A stretch of 64,000 nt of DNA from Cristatella mucedo (lineage: Eukaryota > Bryozoa > Phylactolaemata > Cristatellidae), in the NCBI GenBank assembly GCA_009760855.2, contig WPIO01000004.1:8033501-8097500 (forward strand), written 5' to 3'. Below the pieces are notes generated by a model. That model did not search any database. It was not told where the DNA came from and saw nothing but the letters and a program-made list of their open reading frames with translations. This document shows, piece after piece, positions 44,291 to 57,020 of the stretch. Made by a program: the position numbers and the translations under genes. How positions within the stretch are numbered: the stretch's first letter is position 1; every line of letters begins with the position of its first letter.

Positions 44291-44640
44291 GTACAGTGCG
44301 ACGCTTACGGTCGTTACAAAATATGGTAGCTAGGCTCGTCTTTCACAAACGTCATATTCCCCACATTACATCACTTCTTACTTACCTCCACTCTCTCCCC
44401 TATCTAGTATCGTATCAACTTCGAGATCTCTCACTTTGTAAGTCCGTTCATTCTCTTACACCGGCCTAACTGTCTTGACTACTTACTCCTCAGGCTTTCC
44501 GTCGTAGTTCCCGCTATTTTGGCTGTAGCTACCAATGCCTGTAACCGACCTTCAAGGAGGACATCCATCGATTTGCCTAAATTATAAAGAATGCTAAAAA
44601 ACACCCGTTCTTCCATCATTTGCTCCGACCTCGCGGATTT
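44280..44640 (+). mobile_element. LINE fragment of a third type
   Basis: Reads VARLVFHKRHIPHITSLLTY, LHSLPYLVSYQLRDLSLCKS and VHSLTPA in the usual order of an L2/CR1-like C-terminus, but differs from families A and B. No clear tail. Confidence 0.6.
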
Positions 44641-45427
44641 TCCTGCACCTGCTTGCTTGAGTGTTGAAACAGTGTACGGTGTTCCCAATAATTAGGTGAC
44701 GCGCCACCAGTAAAGTAAAAGTTCATGAATAAAAGCAAAGAGTCTAGAAAGAAGTTGCACTCTAGTGGAGCGCTATGCAAGCGTTCTATTGTTAAAATAA
44801 AAATAATTATTATTATTATTAAGCCAGGTTCTTTGCCGTTGCCGTGCGTCCCTTACCTTGTCATTCACGGAGCCATTCCACGCGCACGATAGGCCACTCT
44901 TCACTTTCGAGCTTGAGGCCCATTGTTTGACGCGCCCGGATTTGCTGAGCGCACCGAGCAAGTTCGCGATTAGTCTCTTTTAAATGCTGTCAGTGTATTT
45001 TAACGTCGCGTCAGTAACAGCTCACGTCGTAATTAATTTGCGCTTAAGAATACCCTCGTGAGTGGATTCCATGAATTTGCGTATATGAATTGGTTCTCAA
45101 AAGATACACATATTTTATTTTTTTATTTACATGCATGCATTTCAGCATTTACACTCAACTTGTTTGCTGCGTAAGTCATGTTTTCACGGGGAAACAGGTA
45201 CTTAGTCAATAAGTCGTTGGGGAAAACCTTGACCTTTTTCGAATCTCCGAGTCAAAGCAGGCGGCATGCCCCGTCAGCCCGGCATCGGGAGCTAGCCGCC
45301 TTCTTTCCCCTCCTTACCCGAAAGAGAGGGTTGTAGCCTGCGTGTCTCCTCGCTATACCCCAGCGATGATTCTTAGAAGATAAGTCCTCAATATTTCCGA
45401 TCGGATTTAATGCGCTAAGCTACTTAT

Positions 45428-45620
45428 AATGCGGCGCTAAGCTTTCTAAGAGGGATTTACCGAGATGTCACTAAACTCCCGGTAGCCTAAGCGGCTTTAT
45501 GGCGCACGCGCAAGGCGCAAGCTTTTTGAGAGGGATTTACAGAGATCGGTTAGAAATTGTATTGCTGTCAGTATTTGTAGATAACATATTGCTACCGGTA
45601 GCAGCCTAAGAGGCTTTACA
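45428..45620. repeat. Degenerate tandem repeat, two units
   Basis: AAGCTTTCTAAGAGGGATTT and AAGCTTTTTGAGAGGGATTT each start a unit, and each is followed by a GTAGCCTAAGCGGCTTTA-type block. The unit is roughly 95-110 bp. Confidence 0.6.
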
Positions 45621-45829
45621 GCGCAAGTGATTCTCTTGAAGAAATTAAGAAGTAGAGAATCTGCCGAGTTGGCAGCAGACTCATTTACACAGTGCGGTAA
45701 GAGAGCATTTGCGGCTTTTACCTAGCTTGTAGAGATCTGCATCAAATTCCGAACAACTATAATCCACAACCTGGGGTGTAGAATGTATGCAGCTTAACCC
45801 TGTACAATTCTGGCTCGTTTTGCCCCTTA

Positions 45830-46205
45830 CTGCATGTATTCGTGACATTCGTTCGTAGGTAGCAACAGATTTTCTCCAAATGAGTAAGACAAAAACCAAC
45901 TTACTAATAATAGGCAAATCTAGTGCAACTCTGAAATTGGAAAAACTAACCCTTAAAATGCCCCTGCCAGCTTATATCTCGCAGCATCTTCGCGAAATTT
46001 GGGTGTACTGCTCGTCCCCATGTGACCTTACACCAGGTGACCGCATCAGCTTTGCAGTCAAGTCTACCAACTTTCGGCCACGTAACACTACAAATACTTT
46101 GGCCTTCTTAGACTGGGACTCCACATCCTATCTGGTCCGTGCATTTGTTGCAGCTAGTCTCGACTTCTTCGACTCATTACTCGTAGATAAGGGGTCAGAC
46201 TAAGG
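45830..46205 (+). mobile_element. LINE-A-like RT fragment
   Basis: Frames KTKTNLLIIGKSSATLKLEK, then FVAASLDFFDSLLVDK, correspond to the RT region after motif C and the start of the C-terminal part. No tail is seen. Confidence 0.65.
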
Positions 46206-46435
46206 AAGAACCAAAGTGATCTCTACTGCATTCATTTGCCTCCGTAGCAAGCCGTGAGGTGGTGCCGTAGGTCATGCCGCCGTAGTTCTTTTACCGCCAT
46301 GTTCAGAAGACGGTAAGGCTATCGAGTCCAAGCTTTGTGAACACAGTCACTGTGAGCGCTTCGGGCCACTAGCGCTCAACCCCGTGCGAATCCGGCCGAA
46401 CTTAAAGGACAAGTGGGGCACACGCGACCTATGTC

Positions 46436-46545
46436 AAAAAGAATGTATTTGATGGCCGAGGTCGTGGGCTCGAGCCCGTGTCATATGTGAAGCGCCTGAA
46501 AAGAGATCAAGCTCTCTTAGGGCGCTATACAAATGACATATATGA
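46436..46545 (+). mobile_element. SINE-1, 5'-truncated
   Basis: Starts within the head (GGCCGAGGTCGTGGGCTCGA) and runs to the tail CTCTTAGGGCGCTATACAAA, followed by an AT/CA microsatellite. Confidence 0.8.
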
Positions 46546-46614
46546 CATATATATATGCATGTATGTATACATATACATATATGTATATGTATGCATGTAT
46601 ACATACACACACAC

Positions 46615-46690
<76 letters not shown>

Positions 46691-46724
46691 GTGTGTGTGA
46701 TCCGCAGCAGCAGCAGAAGCAGAA

Positions 46725-46757
<33 letters not shown>

Positions 46758-46760
46758 GAG
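46545..46760. repeat. (TA)/(CA)n/(CAG)n compound repeat
   Basis: An AT-rich start, a CA block at about 46603-46676, then CAG/AGCAGA units to about 46760. Borders the GC-rich island. Confidence 0.92.
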
Positions 46761-46779
46761 GTGCCAATAGGTGCCGCCG

Positions 46780-47570
46780 CAGGTGCGGGCTTTAGCCGGC
46801 GCCTCTGGCGTTTTCCGCTCCTCGGCGGAGGGAGAGGGCACCTCGCAGCTCGCGGAGCGCTTAGCTAGCGGAGCGCTTAGCTAGCGCGAGGCGTGCGTCG
46901 ATGACATTTGAGGCGCAGCAGCGGCGTCACCGGGCTCCCTTCCCTTAAACGGGCATGCGCGAGCCGTGCGAACAGAATTCTCATCGCACGCATCGCACTG
47001 CTAGTAGCGGCGTGCAAGCCCGCGGCTGCGGCGATCGTCTCGCGGCGCGGCGATCTGTGAGGCAGAATTTCGAGAAGCCTGCCGAAGGAGGCGCCGTCCT
47101 AATAGGACTGCGGCTCGGTTCGTCCTTCAGGAAGCCACTCGGCGAAATGAGCCTTCGCCATTTTCCTACGACGTCCTCGGTGCTCGCATGGCGTCGCCAT
47201 CCGAAGTGCAGCACTGTCCACCACCAATGGGCGGGGGGGCAGACGACTCGCTGCACGCGGTGCTCTCCCGCAGCGTGCGCTCGCTCGCCGGCGGCTTGCT
47301 CGGTTCATCTCTTACGCGGAAAGGTCGAGTGCAGTCGCCGAAGCAGCATTCGGTTTGTCCTCGCTTGGCTGCACGTTAGTCGCGGCTACGTCACTTCTAA
47401 CAGCTCTCCTGCTGCTATTTAATGGCTACATAACGGAGCAGCCGCATCCGGCTGCTCGCAGGCTGCGCGCAGCGAGCTGCCGGATGGCGACTGCTGAAAG
47501 AAAATGGTCGTCGTTCGTCAACTCTAGCGACTGGCGACTGTTTTCGTTGTCGTTAGTCCATGCTTAGATG
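46780..47570. other. GC/CpG-rich island of unknown role
   Basis: A GC-rich, CpG-rich stretch in AT-richer surroundings, right after a CA/CAG repeat tract. An open frame of about 155 codons runs over 46955-47422 on the plus strand, but it has biased composition, no recognised domain, and competing frames on both strands. It may be a promoter or first exon of an unseen gene. Confidence 0.35.
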
Positions 47571-48480
47571 GCATGCAGCCAAAGTCGCGCGAGCAGCCAG
47601 TCCGTTGAACTTGAGAAGTCGCGCTCCAGGCTTTGAACCAGGCTGCAGTCGATCTAGTTGAGCTGTAGGCATCGAGCCAGGTGGAAGTAGCGCCGGGCGG
47701 CAGTTCAGCTTTCGTACTCGATGGCAGGATGTGCCGGATGCCTGTGGCCTCCGTTCGCTGTCGAATAGACTATTGTCAGCGCTAAGGGTACGCCAGACTT
47801 GCTATTTCAAGCTACGGGCGGTACCTTCGTTGCTGGCCTCGTCGTCTGCCGTAGGCACCGCACATCGGGGCACTCGTGCTGCACCTACGAGTCACTAGCC
47901 GCGACTCACAAGATTAGAGCTTCACCGATATTCGTCGCGCGTCGAACAAATATCTGCCTACTCTGCCCGACTTCGGGATTTATGACTTAAAAAATACCGT
48001 GCTGAACTTCCGCGATTTTCGAAAGCCGAGCTAAGCCAAAAGTAAGCGAATTGACGGAGAGCATTACTCTGACCTATTGCTAATTCGGTGTGTACGCTCA
48101 TGCCATGGAATTCGCGTGGCGATGCATGTGGCCGAACATCGCCTAGAGCAGAATTTGAACTCAACAGTCTTGAGAGATGTATACCCTAGACAGGCAGAGA
48201 CACGTCGACGTCTGAAGCAACAGTTACAGATATCGACCGTAAATGTCGCGGCTAATCAACAATCTGCTAGCGCTGAGACTGCTACGAGGCCGGCGGAACT
48301 TTGGTGAGCGCGCGCGGGCAAAGGTCATTCTTAAACCAATAACTTAACGAAAAGGTTCTGTTGCCCTCGGGCGGCTACGGCACAGTGCGCAGCTGAGCTC
48401 TGCGGAGCGCGGCCCAAGCTTTAGGAACCTCCGGTGCTCCGATTGCACAGCCAATCGCGTGCAAGTGTATTCTCGCGCGA
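47571..48480. other. Intergenic DNA right of the GC island, nothing recognised
   Basis: Short frames on both strands without known motifs. Confidence 0.35.
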
Positions 48481-48484
48481 CCAA

Positions 48485-48612
48485 GAACGAAAGAAGAAAA
48501 ACGACGAAAGAAATGAAGAAACTGAAGAAAGAAAGAAGAAAAAATAGCGAACGAAGAAATAAACGAAAGAAGGAGCGAAAAATGAAAGAAACGAAGAAAT
48601 AAAGAAGGAAGA
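48485..48612. repeat. GAA-rich purine tract
   Basis: Irregular GAAAGAA/ACGAA words, nearly all purine on the plus strand. Confidence 0.85.
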
Positions 48613-48704
48613 GCTCTTCTAGACGGCAGCACGGCTGCCGTCTAGAACTCTCTATCGGCTGACATCGTGACATCACCCAATTTGAGCTATATTTAAACTT
48701 TGCT

Positions 48705-49320
48705 AATAATAATAATAATGCACTTGACAAAGCGCCCTGGGAGAACCTAATCTCTCTCTAGGCGCTTTACATTTGCTGCAAAGGGAAATGCAATTGAATG
48801 GTGAGTAAAATCATGCTTGATAAACAAACAAAATGAATAACATGGTTAGGGGTGACATGCACAGGGTCAGCATGCAAATTTGGTTAATAGCAGCATGCAC
48901 AGTGTCAGCAAGCTTAAGCACATGAAGGACGAATCGCAGGGACCCACTAAATGCTGTCCTAAATAGGTGTTTTTAAATTCTTTTTAAATGTGGTCAGGTC
49001 AGGGGATGTTCTGACGCAAGTCGGGGGGGGGGAGTTCCAGGCTTTGGGAGCATACGAACTAAATGCACGGTCTCCAAAGGATTTGAGGTTTGTACGAGGT
49101 ATTTGTAGACTGTTGGATTCCGAAAAGCGGGTGGTACGATGCTTGGCCTGGTGGGGAAGTAGATCTGAGAGATAGGCTGGAGCCAAAGAATGAAGCGACC
49201 TAAAAGTGAGCGACAAAACCTTGAAGTCGATCCGTTGCTTGACTGGTAGCCAGTGCAGGTCGGCGAGAAGTGGTGTGATGTGGCAACAGCGACGTTCACG
49301 ACAGACAAGCCTAGTTGCTA
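48705..49320 (-). mobile_element. LINE-A 3' fragment
   Basis: RT C-terminus (LAPAYLSDLLPHQAKHRTTR, KSFGDRAFSSYAPKAWNS), 3' UTR and tail with AAT repeat. A G-run indel breaks the frame near 49028. Confidence 0.85.
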
Positions 49321-49459
49321 AAAATCCTTGTTCCTCGGGTGATTTGCTTCGTTAGCGCGAGTTTTCTTTTTAATCCCTTGTGCCGAACTCAAGCTAAAAG
49401 TAGGTAATTGTGTGTCAATCGTTAGAGCACTGGACCGGTTGAACCCGGAGGTTATATAG

Positions 49460-49606
49460 TTTACATGTATAGCGTCCTGAGAGAACTTAATCTCTACTCC
49501 CGTGCTTCACGCATACAATGGGGCTCACGCCGACGACCTCGATCATTGAATACATTCACTCGACCTAGGTCGAGGCAAGCACCTTAACCACTTGGCCAAA
49601 CCAGAG
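49460..49606 (-). mobile_element. SINE-1, diverged
   Basis: Tail TATAGCGTCCTGAGAGAACT and head CACCTTAACCACTTGGCCAA (plus-strand view). Confidence 0.78.
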
Positions 49607-50559
49607 CTTGCGATCGTTTCCTGCTCGAGGACGAACGTCTTCTTCGGTTCTTAGTCCCACTGGTACTCGGTCGCTCGCTATCGAGAAAAAATATTATTAC
49701 ATGCTACGTGGAATATCGTTACTACTACCGAAATTCATTAATTAAGACATATATGCGACTGTAGCTAGTTGATTTGTAACCGAGACTGGACGGTACGAGA
49801 GGGGGTGCATTGTCTTCCACTAGACCCCTTTGCCCCAGTAATTCTGGTCCCTTAGCGCATGGCTGTCTCAGCTACGTCCGAGGAACGTCAATTTGATTCG
49901 TCAACTCGTTGGTTTCGCAATCGCGCTCGCCCAGAATCGGCGGGGGAACTAAGCACAGGACTACTGGATGAACCCTTGATACAACGTACTGGACGCGCGA
50001 TCGCTTGCGAATCTCATTACGTCGGCCTTGTATGCCCTTCTAGATATCTCGAATCGTCTGCGAATTGCGAAACCTAAGACTCTTGACATCGATACTGTCC
50101 ACGCAAAAATTATTCTCCATGCCCCTGCCGCTCAATTCCCATTCCGCCATTTTATCACTAGTGCAATGTTCCAACAGAACACTAGCCGACGTGCTTGACA
50201 AATTTGCTCTTCTCACTAAGCACAGTGTACACCCTCGCCCAGATGGCCTTTGGTTTACCGCAGACATTAAACTTCGTAGGTCTACTATGCGTAAGCTTGA
50301 GAAAGAGCATAGCAAAAGATCAGGACTGACTATCAATCGACTGGCATATGAGGTCATACCAATCTATCCTAGCAAAGGCCAAGTCCAGCTTCTACAAAAA
50401 CATTATTGAGTCATCTCGCTGGTGCACAGCACTGTATATCACAACAATCACTGGTGCGAGATTCAAAAATGGTGATGTCTCACATCAACCATCTCTTTAA
50501 CCGCTCTTAGGATAGCAATGTACCTGGTGATCATTGTGGCGATCAAGCGGATCGCTTAA

Positions 50560-50640
50560 TAATAACAATAATACATTTGATATAGCCCCCTCAGAGAACT
50601 CAATCTCTGTCTAGACACTTTGCACTACACTTTGTATTAA
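50560..50640 (-). mobile_element. LINE-A tail nested in a plus-strand LINE
   Basis: A short diverged tail (ACATTTGATATAGCCCCCTC, CAATCTCTGTCTAGACACTT) in antisense inside the 50.0-52.7 kb LINE. Confidence 0.7.
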
Positions 50641-51524
50641 TAAGCTTATTTGTCACCAAGAGAGCTGGAATCAGAGATTCCGTCCATAAGGTATTAACAT
50701 CCCGACTGGACTCCTCTCTTTCATTCCCACCCCCCCCACTCTGGACTCCTCTTTCATTCCCATCCCCACTATGGAATCCTCTCCCTCAATTCCTTGCATT
50801 CATCACATCTATGTTTAAATATATTCAAGCCTGCCGCCGCTAGTGACCTCATCCTGAAACTCATCTCCCAGTTGAAGAGTTAACTTTCAGCCCTCTTGAC
50901 CCAACTCCCACTGCTCTTCTTCTAGGAGGCATAGATCTGCTGCTGCTGCCAAGCATAATTAACTTAATAAATATGTCCTTGGCCTCATGTGTGTCCCCCG
51001 CTCCTTTCAAGCACGCTGTTGTTAGGCCACTTATTGAGAAGCTTAAAGCAACTTCCGACTTACTGCCGTCCCTATCAAAGACGAGTATTGAACGAGTATT
51101 GGCTCAACTCCTGCACCAAATCCCCAGCAGCTAGCAGGCAAGTTCGGGGCATGTTTTAGAGCGCATCACTCCCTATAGTCAGCAACACTTCGGGTGGTTA
51201 ACGGCCTTCTCAAAAATTCAGACTCGGGTAAAGTCTCTCTGCTTGGTTCGCTCGACCGTTCGGCAGCGACCTATGGATACTATTTATAATAAAGTCTTTC
51301 TGGAGCACCTCTCATCTCGCCTGGCCATCACTGGCATCGTATTGCGATGTTTTCGGTCCTGTGTAAGCGGCAGACTTCAGAGCGTTTATGTCAACGAATA
51401 ACGATTGTGTGCTGAGCCTGTACTGAATGGGTTACCGCAGGGCTATGTGCTTGCTCAATTATGTTCACGATTTCTACACTTCTTCTTGCCGACGTCATAG
51501 CCAAGCACAATCTATGAAAAAAAA

Positions 51525-51665
51525 TATAAAATATAATTCCTTGGTATAGCACCATAAGAAAACTTAATCTATATTCAAGTGCTTCACATATGCCATGGGT
51601 ATCGAGCCCACAACCTCGTCTAGACCTTGGTCGGGGCGAGCATCTTAACCACTGGGCCAAACCAG
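51525..51665 (-). mobile_element. SINE-1 inside a LINE
   Basis: A full copy inserted in the RT region of the 50.0-52.7 kb LINE. LINE sequence resumes at TTTTATTTCTACGGAGATTA. Confidence 0.82.
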
Positions 51666-52619
51666 GCTTTTATTTCTACGGAGATTACACACAGCTGTAC
51701 CTATACTTTAATCTCTCGCAGCCTCCCAGCAGGACAAGCTATCTCAACTCCCTTGCTGGATCTATTGATAAAATTCGCACTGGAGTGGCTGCAAACGTTC
51801 TCAGATTAAATTATGACAAAATCAAGTTTTTAGTCATGGGTAAACTTAGCAAAGCTCATAAATTGGAAAACCTATCCCTTTACATCAGCTCTGCCAACAT
51901 ATATCATGTAGCATGTGCACAAAATCCAAGTGTTCTGTTAGAAAATGAACTTTCACAAGACGACCCCGTCAGCTACTCAGTTGTCTGCCTACTTTCAGCT
52001 AGGTAACAAACACTTCGCGAAAATTCAGGTCTGCTTCCGCAAGAATACCACAGCCTAGTTGGTCCATGCTTTTGCTACATCCATTTCGACTTATATAATT
52101 CTCTACTCATATGTGATACGGCCTGTACAATAAAGCACTTACAGTTGGTACAAAACTCTGAAGCCAAGTTTGTCTGTTGTTAATGTCGTAGTTGCCACAT
52201 TACACTACTTATCGCTGACGGCCTGCCCTGGCTCGTCATCATGCAGCACACCGACATTAAGGACATTAATATCGCTCACATTTAGGTTCCTTTATTCTCT
52301 TGCTACAGCCGAGGTATCACAGCAACACCCCAATCAGGCATCATACCACCAAATCAGGCTTTGCATCATCGTACCAACCGCTCTGCGGACTGAAGACCGC
52401 TCTTCTGAAATCTGTTAGTGGTGTCACGAAACAACATTAAATCCTCCGATACAGCCTTTAGTGTCTGTAGTTCGTGCACTCTCAAAGCGTGGAACTTAAT
52501 TCCTTCTGACATACAAAATCCTGGAGCATTATTTCCTGAAATCATGGACACTTGCAGCAATACTTATTCAACCGAAATCCGAAATAAACTCCTGCAGCGA
52601 TGTACAAGGCTGACCGCAT

Positions 52620-53005
52620 TCACTTCAAATTCTACGTTGATCCATGAAGTATTGGATGGGCTACTGGATTTGCATGGCACAAAACTACACTATAAATGAA
52701 GCTGTTTAAAAGTCACAATAATACACCTCAACAAGCTGTACCGATTTACCTCGATGTACCAAGTTTCGATAATTGGCAACACAAGTCACAAACAATACAG
52801 AAATATATAAAAAAAAATTGCTAATATATTGCTTCCGGTTTACTTCCTGGCTATGTATGTTTGGCATAATCAGTTTTTCTTTTATTTGGAAATCAGGAAA
52901 ACTTCCAATACAGATTTTAACGTATCTGTCTTTTGTAAGGTATCCTAAAGAAATTTTATTTTTGGACAGATGTTTTAGGTATTTCATCGACATTTATACT
53001 GGCTG
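52620..53005. repeat. Dispersed repeat, uninterrupted copy
   Basis: The second copy of the 32.3 kb repeat (AATGAAGCTGTTTAAAAGTC, GTTTACTTCCTGGCTATGTA, TTTTTCTTTTATTTGGAAAT). Its left end overlaps the end of the 50.0-52.7 kb LINE, so it may be part of that element's 3' region. Confidence 0.6.
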
Positions 53006-53009
53006 ACAT

Positions 53010-56000
53010 TGTATCAACCATTGCATTCTATTGTTTTACGGAATGCCAAGAGTAGAGCTTTGACCCTTTCTCGGCTTCTTTCCTTCTCTCCGTTGCTTTC
53101 TCTTTGACTCTTTCTTGCTGTTTGACGTAACGTAGACTGTGACAAATTAAAGTACAAGCTCGCAGCTATACCTGTGGCTATCAAGTGATCAACAATCACT
53201 AATGAGCCTCGTAACTATTTCTACGGAATCACTGTAACTTCAGACAGCCGGATTGCTCTTCCAAGGTAATTTATTTGCTTTTAGGGCCGTTTAACACAAT
53301 ACTAAAGCTAATGCATGGCAAGACGGCATATGCCTCTAGGCAGAAAAATAGCGTTAGATGTAATCGCTTGGAGTATGCTTATCAATACATCGTGATTAAG
53401 GAAATAGAGAGCGAGCAAGAGGTGGGAGAGCAACGCATTAATATCGAGCCTGGTGTGCACAAAGTTATCAGACTTTCAATAAGCTATAAACATTAAAATT
53501 TAAAAAGTAATTAAATTGATATGTGAAGTTGTGTCCCCGAGTATGATTCATTCGAGAGTATCGTCAAAGTTAGCATCTGAAAGTGTCGCAATAGCAGTCC
53601 TCATTTCTTCGCTTTGTAAATGGTTCAGGTTCCACAACGGAGGTAGCCAATTACATCGAGACGCGAATCGCATTAATCACGGTCGGAGTGTAGAATTAAA
53701 CTTGCGACTATTCTCAACATCAGCTGCGAAAAACTGCGATGACAATACATATCACAAATCATTTCTAACCAGCCTTAATCAAACCATTTTTCAGAATGAA
53801 CCTCTGCAGATATGAAACTCTCGGCATTATAGCTTACATGCTCATTGATTTTCTATATTTTCCGTATTTAGCATTTGCTTCATGAGCAATTTAAATCGAA
53901 ATATTCTGCACTCGAACATACAATTACAACCTCCGCCCTTCGGGATGTTGGAATATTTATTCTATCTTATACGGCAGGGAATTTGACACTGACCCGTTAT
54001 TAGGATACCACAGAGCCCTCTCGTTCCTGCGTATGCTCACAATTCTCATGTCGCAAGCAAGGCGGCTAGTCAGTGCGGAAGTAAATTAGTGCATTTTTTT
54101 GCTCTGCTTGTGCATATCTTTTGAAAGGAGGACGAATCGCTCCCTTCCAATCATCCGAGTTTGATTCAATTCGTTCCTGCCGAATGAGCTGTCGGCGTTG
54201 GCGTCGCTTACTAAACACGATGCACGCGATGCACGCGCCGCGGTCAATCGCTGGACGATACGAAAGTTCCTTGCAGTTTTTGTTACCTGCTTCTCTAAAA
54301 AAAAACTTGATTATTGCTAGCGCCGACATGCCTCACCGAGTCTTAGCCGGATGCACGTTGTCGCAGCACGGTGTAACGCATCGCAGGAGGCTGCTAAAGG
54401 ATATAAAATTCATTCACTAAAGCGTGCGAACTACAATCAAACCTAGATTGTCGCTACGTGCCTAAAACTACAGCTGTCTTCCTGGCTCGATTGAGTCTGC
54501 CGCCGTAATTACCGAACAGGAACGCAGCTGCTCCGGTCCTAGAGGCCACATTACCTGCCTATAAGCTACATTTCCCGACGACCTTTTGCCTGCTATTCTA
54601 GCTAAGTCTATTCCCCCTACATACTTTTTATTATGTAGTGGCCTCTGATCGCAGCCAATTGAGTCGGTGCAGATGCAGATGCAGCATAATCGCCAAGAAT
54701 GCTGCGAATACGACTCAGACGATGCGCGGTAGGGCGATGTCGCGGGTTCGGGCTGCTTTCCACATGAAAGGGTTTGTCGCAGCTCTCAGAAATCTTCTCG
54801 TAATCTGTGCAATAGTGCCACCGGGCAGCTGCTGATACCTTCGAGCCGCCTTCCTTCAGATCGCCGGCACAAATCTGATCTCCGAGGGGCCCAGACGACA
54901 TCTGAACGCAAAGTCTCACTATCGGGGCTCACGTCTGGACTCGATCTGCGATCGAACGCCGGCGAAGCAGTCAGTGCTCGCCGGTCAGTGCTGCCGCTCG
55001 CAGCGCGGCGACCTCGCGCACCCAATAAGAAGCCTGCGGAAGCAGTCGAATGACGAATGGCGACGTCGACGAAACGGTCGGAAGAACCAACAAGTGCGAC
55101 TGGCTGCGAGTCCTTCGCGCTATGAAAGCTCTAGGCAATGCAGCCTAATCGTAGCAGCGCGGCACCAGGAACTTGCTGGACGTCTACGCTGCATTTCTAG
55201 CAAGCACAAATTTGTCGCTCGCCTACAGTTTTAATTCGAGTTTGCTACCGTGGTGCCTTTACAGCTTGCGTACCGCTCCATGGCCGCACGGACGCTTTGT
55301 AAGCCAGCTTCACTCAAGCGCACTCACTCGCGCCCTCGCATAGGCCACGTCGCGTGGTTCGTGTCACGCGGGTCATGACGCGAGGTCCACGAGACCTGCT
55401 TTTTGTGGATCATCCGTGTGGATGTGCTCCTATAGATAGGTTCGATCCTATTACGGGATGGTGGAAGGCACGAGTTTGATTCTTGTTTTCTCTACTTGCT
55501 GAAGCGATCTCTCCAACAGACGGCTCGCAGTTGTAACGACTGATAAGCTTCCGGCATCGCATTCAATCAGTGTGAGAAAAAGCCAAGCTGTCGAACGCAA
55601 GAGCATATTCGCTACTCTTGCTAATAAACTACTGAGCCTACGTCTACCAGCAGCAGTTTTCTTCTAAAAATATTTCGCATTGAATTTCCCGCGATTATCC
55701 GCATAATGAATTGACCTGTCGTTTTGAGTGATGCAGAAGCCAGGAGTGATCCACAGTGCGATTTGACAGACAATGCTGTCAAAAGTGGGGGATAATGCAG
55801 ACTAGGTTTTTCAGGAGAAGTAGCAGGATTCACAGATTGTCTCTATCAAAATTAAGTATATTCGATATCCCTTTTTTTAAGGTCCTACCTTATAAAGCTA
55901 AGTTTGCCAGAGGCCTGAGCTCGTTGACCTATTTCATCCGAACATCCGCGTGCAAGTCAAGAGTTTATCAAATCACTGGTTTATCAGCATTCAATTTTTG

Positions 56001-56740
56001 AAATATTGTATACCATCCAAGTGAAAATGCCAGCAATAAAGACTTTGATTTGATGGTAGGCACAGAAGAATATAAGCAAAAGTACGGCAGCCTCTCATCT
56101 GGCCGTCTGTATAAAAATGTAAGCCTAGATCGCCCTCTGCGATTGCGTCTCCAATTAAAAGAAGTCGGCCTGGCTCTGCTCCCTACGGTCCCTCTAATTT
56201 AAAGGATTGTCTTGTTTTTTACTGCCGTTGGTTGCTATCGCGCTCTGAAATGATCTCCCTTTGATAGTCTGTTAGGAACCACTGAAGTAAAGTGCCTGCG
56301 ATGCCCAGGCAAGGCGAAACGGCGAGCAATGATGGCCGAGTGATGCAGCAAAACTAGCAGAAAGACTAAGTGTAAGACCGAGTTCCGAGAAGGTCGTCAT
56401 ACTCTCGTGATAGTTGCCACTCTATGGAGTGATTAGCTCTGTGCATTGACGGGGCATTGCCGTATCCGTTGTAATGAAAAACCGACCACAGTTACTGGCA
56501 ATCTTCAGCGCCGTGCATACATAGCTCTCGCCATTACGAGCGGCACGCCGCCTGCGCAATGACTTGCGCATTCGTAACGTCGCGATGCGGTCGAGAAAAT
56601 GCTTAGGCTGCGAAAGTCGACGAGCCGACGACTCGGTAGCAGCAGCTGACCTTTCACCTCAGCGCGACGTCTCAAGATCGCGGCTCGCTCGGCTCCTGGT
56701 TTCGGGAGAGAATTTACAAGACAACAGTAGATGGTAATAG
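53010..56740. other. Intergenic DNA, nothing recognised
   Basis: Mixed composition, rising in GC toward the right. Short open frames only (up to about 100 codons), none with a domain I know. No tRNA, rRNA or clear transposon seen. Confidence 0.4.
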
Positions 56741-57020
56741 TAATAATGTTGATAAAACATTTGTATGCGGTCCTAAAAGAACTGGAGCTCTTCTTTCAAG
56801 GCACTTTACAGTTGCTGGCAAGGAGAAGCGCCGCGCGTCAATTGGCTAGTTTTACGTCGCGAACAGTTTCAGCGCGCACAAGCGCACACAGTTGCGATGC
56901 TCGCGACTCTATTATTCGGACGCTTCGCGCATGCCGGCTCGGCTCGAGCCCACGTCAGCAAATGCATTCACCTTCACCTTGGCTCGAGGCGAGCAGCTTA
57001 GCCACTGGGCCAAACTAGCG
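56741..57020 (-). mobile_element. SINE-1, split by extra GC-rich sequence
   Basis: Tail near 56750-56830 and head at 56935-57018 (GCTTAGCCACTGGGCCAAAC), with about 110 bp of unrelated DNA between them. Confidence 0.65.

Larger units (their letters stand above)
50060..52700 (+). mobile_element. LINE remnant with linker, RT and C-terminus; hosts a SINE and a LINE tail
   Basis: The longest LINE trace. The segment between endonuclease and RT is open at 50065-50409 (LDKFALLTKHSVHPRPDGLW, RRSTMRKLEKEHSKRSGLTI). RT start motifs follow near 51010 (FKHAVVRPLIEKLKATSDLL), then NVLRLNYDKIKFLVMGK near 51790, then a degraded C-terminus. A minus-strand LINE-A tail (about 50560-50640) and a minus-strand SINE-1 (51525-51665) are nested inside. 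Confidence 0.8.

Noticed and set aside
46955-47422. A 155-codon frame in the GC island
   Set aside because: No recognisable domain, and overlapping frames of similar quality on the other strand.
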